NCBI RefSeq assembly: GCF_010882125.1
Contig: NZ_JAAGVZ010000022.1
Span: forward strand, 1 to 55,524
Origin: Peribacillus alkalitolerans
Lineage (GTDB): Bacteria > Bacillota > Bacilli > Bacillales > DSM-1321
DNA: 55,524 nucleotides
Direction of reading: 5' to 3'
The translations under genes were made by a program, and so were the position numbers. Of the stretch, positions 53,380 to 55,524 are shown in pieces. Each line of letters opens with the position of its first letter. Position 1 is the first letter of the stretch. The notes beneath the pieces are model-generated. The model worked only from the letters and a program-made list of their open reading frames with translations, ran no database searches and was not told where the DNA came from.

Positions 53380-53480
53380 CCAGAATGGTAATATCCTTTG
53401 GCCGTTCGGTAATAATTTAAGGATTTCGGTAATATTCTAGCCCGTTTCGGTAATAAACTCAGTGGTTTCGATAATATCTT
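53380..53480. repeat. five-unit 21-bp phased direct repeat
   Basis: GGTAATAW-type units (mostly TTTCGGTAATAW) begin at 53387, 53408, 53428, 53449 and 53470, i.e. spacings of 21, 20, 21 and 21 bp. Looser copies (GGTAATG at 53357, CGTAATG at 53343) precede them. The inter-unit bases differ. Two helical turns per unit place each motif on the same DNA face. The array lies between tsaE and the germination permease. No gene is seen in 53249-53601. Confidence 0.7.
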
Positions 53481-53601
53481 AAATTTTGGCTTAATCAGAG
53501 TGCTACTAATAAGGGAAATTACGCCTTTTTTATGCCTTTTAAAGAGTGTCTACACCAAAACAAATATTTTAGAGCCCTTTATAATTACTGAGAATAACAT
53601 A

Positions 53602-53627
53602 AGAAGACGCCAAGTGGGGCGTCTTCT
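53602..53627. terminator. terminator downstream of the germination permease
   Basis: AGAAGACGCC and GGCGTCTTCT form a 10-bp stem with a 6-base loop. The plus-strand side is more T-rich, but the minus-strand direction (41 bases past the permease stop) is the one with a gene. Probably bidirectional. Confidence 0.7.
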
Positions 53628-53667
53628 CTTTGTTTCTTATATTGTACGTTTACAAAAAACTTTCCAG

Positions 53668-54765
53668 TTATGTTTTCTCATGCTTTCCCCTCACTATTGA
53701 GATGACTAAAAGCAATGTAGAAGTTATAGCCAGTATAGAAGGTACAAATTTCCCCATCCAATCCCCTAATGTGAATAAGGCATTAATATTTTCTGGTATC
53801 ATCGCCACAATAAAAATAATGGGTATCACCGCCCAATAAAACAGGCGAATATTTTTTCGAAAAAGCTGAGCTAATCCTAAAGAGGCTGCATAATAACTAA
53901 TAATAAAGGATGTAAATATTTGCATAATCCAAATTGCTATTAGTAGTGAATCAAAGCGCTCAAAAATAAGTCCAGTAATCTCAAAGCTTCTAAAATATGT
54001 GATAACCGGCCATGTTTGGAGCACCGCACCCTCTATTGATAATCCTCCTACTACCATTACTACAGTTACTGTATAAAAAATTATAGGAATCAAAATACCG
54101 ATTAATACAACTTTCTTCGCTTTATGCTGTTCTTGCATAAACATATAAATCACTAAAATGATTTCATATCCACTATAGGAAAAAACTGTGGCCGTTATAC
54201 CTTTAAGAACTGGCATAATCCCCATCCCTAATACAGGTCTTAAATGGTCAATTTCAAATGTTTTAAAGCCTAAAAACATTATAACTAGAAAATAAATAAC
54301 CGTAATTGGAAAAATAATCTCTAGCATGCGTGCTATAGCATTAATACCTCCAAAAATTAAATATAATCCTATCCATAAGAATGGCATTATAATGGCCCAA
54401 GAAGGTGTTCCTTGAAGAAGATATGGCCCTATCGTATCTGCCATCACTCGAACCTGATAACCAGAAGAAATAAGAAATAAGACTATTATAAGACCGCTAA
54501 GAATCGAACCCAGCCATTTTCCAATAATCTCTTGGCTAAATTGATAGATCGTTTTATTAGGAAATCTTTCACATAATTTAACCATGATTAACGCAATTAC
54601 GATTGGTATCAAGCCACCAAGAATAACCGAAATCCATACATCTGGTGTTTTCACCTTTTCAGATACAGTTCTTGGTAAAGTCAAGATACCTACACCAAGT
54701 ACATAATTGATGATGAAAACAGTTGCTTGAGTGGTACTTATGCGATCTATTGGACGGGAATTCAT
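53668..54765 (-). CDS. GerB-type spore germination permease
   Basis: A 365-residue APC-like transporter of the endospore germination (GerAB/GerKB) family with ten membrane helices. The N-terminus ISTTQATVFIINYVLGVGILTLPR is typical, and the length is standard. GerB subunits bind the germinant in GerA-GerB-GerC receptors. No gerA or gerC gene is next to it, so it is an orphan B subunit here. ATG 54765 gives the usual N-terminus; the RBS AAAGGA is a little far (about 11 bases). A 32-codon membrane-peptide gene lies 69 bases upstream. Confidence 0.85.
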   Translation of the reverse strand: MNSRPIDRISTTQATVFIINYVLGVGILTLPRTVSEKVKTPDVWISVILGGLIPIVIALIMVKLCERFPNKTIYQFSQEIIGKWLGSILSGLIIVLFLISSGYQVRVMADTIGPYLLQGTPSWAIIMPFLWIGLYLIFGGINAIARMLEIIFPITVIYFLVIMFLGFKTFEIDHLRPVLGMGIMPVLKGITATVFSYSGYEIILVIYMFMQEQHKAKKVVLIGILIPIIFYTVTVVMVVGGLSIEGAVLQTWPVITYFRSFEITGLIFERFDSLLIAIWIMQIFTSFIISYYAASLGLAQLFRKNIRLFYWAVIPIIFIVAMIPENINALFTLGDWMGKFVPSILAITSTLLLVISIVRGKHEKT

Positions 54766-54834
54766 GATTAAACATTTCCTTTCAATCCGATATTCCAAAT
54801 TGAAACCTTATCATTCTTTCTGTAATGAATGAAT

Positions 54835-54933
54835 CTATTTAAATACACTTGATATTCCAAATGGAACGATAAAAGCGATTATACCTTGAATAATAATTGT
54901 AATATCGGATAAGTAAAGGAAATAGTTTTCCAC
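54835..54933 (-). CDS. candidate 32-residue membrane peptide upstream of the germination permease
   Basis: Starting at GTG 54933 the frame encodes VENYFLYLSD, then a hydrophobic run (ITIIIQGIIAFIVPFGI), and ends SSVFK. AGGTG lies eight bases upstream. One membrane helix, co-directional and close to the germination permease, so probably co-transcribed. A 17-base sequence around its end (GATATTCCAAAT) recurs as a direct repeat 62 bases downstream, before the permease start. No homologue is known to me, though some ger operons carry small membrane D-subunits. Confidence 0.55.
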   Translation of the reverse strand: MENYFLYLSDITIIIQGIIAFIVPFGISSVFK

Positions 54934-55222
54934 ATATCAATCACCTAGTCATTGCTCTTTTTAGAGTAAATTTTGCAATAACTCTTTGAGGCGAATCATC
55001 TGCTTCTATTTCGAACGTAAGATATAGTTATTTTTAGTTAATTTTTCCTTACAAAGGATAATTGATACGCTTCTTGAAAAATTTTTGAGGTTTGTGTTAA
55101 ACTTGAGATTTTTTACAGGGTATTTTTCGTTTAGCGAATGATAACAGCGGGGTTTTAATGAACAAATCGCTAACGCGACTTAAATCACGTCCCAAGTGAA
55201 GATTATTTACTTGGAATTTTTT
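54934..55222. other. intergenic region upstream of the germination genes
   Basis: It contains arms GTTTAGCGA and TCGCTAAC near 55130-55175, and a CCAAGTGA/TTTACTTGG hairpin followed by a T-run (55192-55222) that looks like a plus-strand terminator without a gene. The promoter of the permease unit should be here; no sigma-A or sporulation promoter could be identified with confidence. Confidence 0.4.
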
Positions 55223-55312
55223 TCACCCTAAGCATTGTTCAACAATCTTCCAATATCCGTCAAAACGATCCTTTAAAATTCGTTTAATAACTCCACTCTT
55301 TTGTTTACTCAT
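55223..55312 (-). pseudogene. 29-codon scrap resembling the start of a transposase
   Basis: ATG 55312 with GGGAGAG at good spacing opens a frame reading MSKQKSGVIKRIL, then KDRFDGYWKIVEQ, and stopping at TGA 55223. The pattern (VIKRIL..HF..F) recalls the N-terminus of IS91/IS801-type transposases. The match is too short to be sure. Either a truncated remnant or a small gene. Confidence 0.35.
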
Positions 55313-55379
55313 AACAGCTCTCCCAAAGATGATACGAACAGTTATCCACAAATCCAGAATTTTATAGTTTCCTAAACAA

Positions 55380-55403
55380 AAAAAAGCCGAAACATCGGTT
55401 TCG
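55380..55403 (-). terminator. terminator of the tRNA (rrn) operon
   Basis: CGAAAC (55388-55393) and GTTTCG (55398-55403) form the stem, with GGC and a run of seven or more T on the minus strand. It follows the tRNA-Asp 3' end by 26 bases. Confidence 0.9.
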
Positions 55404-55428
55404 TCTTACGAGTTAAAAAATATATAAA

Positions 55429-55504
55429 TGGCGGTCCCGACGGGAATCGAACCCGCGATCTCCTGCGTGACAGGCAGGCATGTTAACCGCTACACCACGG
55501 AACC
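55429..55504 (-). tRNA. tRNA-Asp (anticodon GTC)
   Basis: A 76-nt tRNA with CCA encoded (55429-55431). The acceptor GGTTCCG pairs with CGGGACC through one wobble. The anticodon stem-loop is CCTGC-CTGTCAC-GCAGG, and the T-arm GCGGG-TTCGATT-CCCGT includes a GTTCGA loop. It is the last gene of the operon, before the terminator. Identity follows from GTC and from matching B. subtilis tRNA-Asp. Confidence 0.97.
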
Positions 55505-55507
55505 ATT

Positions 55508-55524
55508 TGGTTGCGGGGACAGGA
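55508..55524 (-). tRNA. tRNA-fMet, 3' end only (runs off the right edge)
   Basis: The minus strand enters the window with TCCTGTCCCCGCAACCA, the T-stem/acceptor end and CCA of a bacterial initiator tRNA (CCCCGCA-ACCA). It stands three bases before tRNA-Asp, the fMet-Asp order found after rrnE in B. subtilis. Confidence 0.8.

Noticed and set aside
53380-53480. CRISPR-like array
   Set aside because: The units are about 10 conserved bases in 21; repeats are too short and too variable, spacers are only about 10 bases, and there are no cas genes in the window.

Overview
The window reads as a low-GC Firmicute of the family Bacillaceae. The reasons are AGGAGG-type ribosome sites, TTG/GTG starts, a CIRCE operator, guanine riboswitches, a GerB-type germination permease and blocks of gene order known from Bacillus subtilis (moxR-DUF58-yebA-guaA-pbuG; tsaE-tsaB-rimI-tsaD/ydiF/moaC-rex/ydiK-ydiL-groES-groEL). 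Almost everything lies on the minus strand. The left edge is the promoter-leader region and first bases of a 16S rRNA gene. The right edge is a tRNA-fMet/tRNA-Asp pair like the one that ends an rRNA operon. The window therefore looks like the complete interval between two co-oriented rrn operons.

Layout, low to high coordinate. (1) 1-303: tandem rrn promoters P1 and P2 and the leader. (2) 304-12886: an acyl-CoA catabolic cluster holding a nitronate monooxygenase-like enzyme, three acyl-CoA ligases, a racemase-type CoA-transferase-family enzyme, a thiolase, an LCAD-type dehydrogenase, an HSD10-like dehydrogenase and a CBS-PAS sigma-54 activator. Two sigma-54 (-24/-12) promoters stand in front of its transcription units. 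(3) 13139-16739: pbuG and guaA, each behind its own guanine riboswitch and terminator. (4) 16736-22884: a MoxR/DUF58/transglutaminase operon and an amino-acid permease. (5) 23022-34840: a 14-gene Tad/Flp pilus locus with cpaB, tadZ, tadA, tadB, tadC, an Flp-like pilin, a von Willebrand lipoprotein, a glycine-rich secreted protein with a hydrophobic Gly/Ala module, four small membrane proteins, tadE and tadG. This is the least conventional system in the window. (6) 34841-38400: a decayed stretch with an asparagine-synthetase pseudogene, one intact and two ruined copies of a MerR-like coiled-coil gene, copies of a hairpin-rich repeat and a beta-propeller fragment. (7) 38419-42652: glpT, glpD and glpP with antitermination-type leaders. 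(8) 42748-43071: a wrecked tyrosine recombinase. (9) 43144-53248: the groE, ydiL/ydiK, rex, moaC, ydiF and t6A-synthesis block, with a DnaA-box cluster between ydiF and tsaD. (10) 53380-55524: a 21-bp phased repeat array, a germination permease with a 32-codon leader gene, a transposase-like scrap and the tRNAs.

How the parts work together. The acyl-CoA cluster would activate, epimerise, oxidise and thiolyse (probably methyl-branched) acyl chains when its activator senses a ligand. It has no enoyl-CoA hydratase of its own in the window. The guanine riboswitches shut off GMP synthesis and purine uptake together when guanine is plentiful. GlpP, encoded in the window, probably acts on the glpD and glpT leaders, and glpT also carries a CcpA-type cre site. 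The Tad locus encodes the inner-membrane motor and pilins but no prepilin peptidase, so processing must be supplied from elsewhere.
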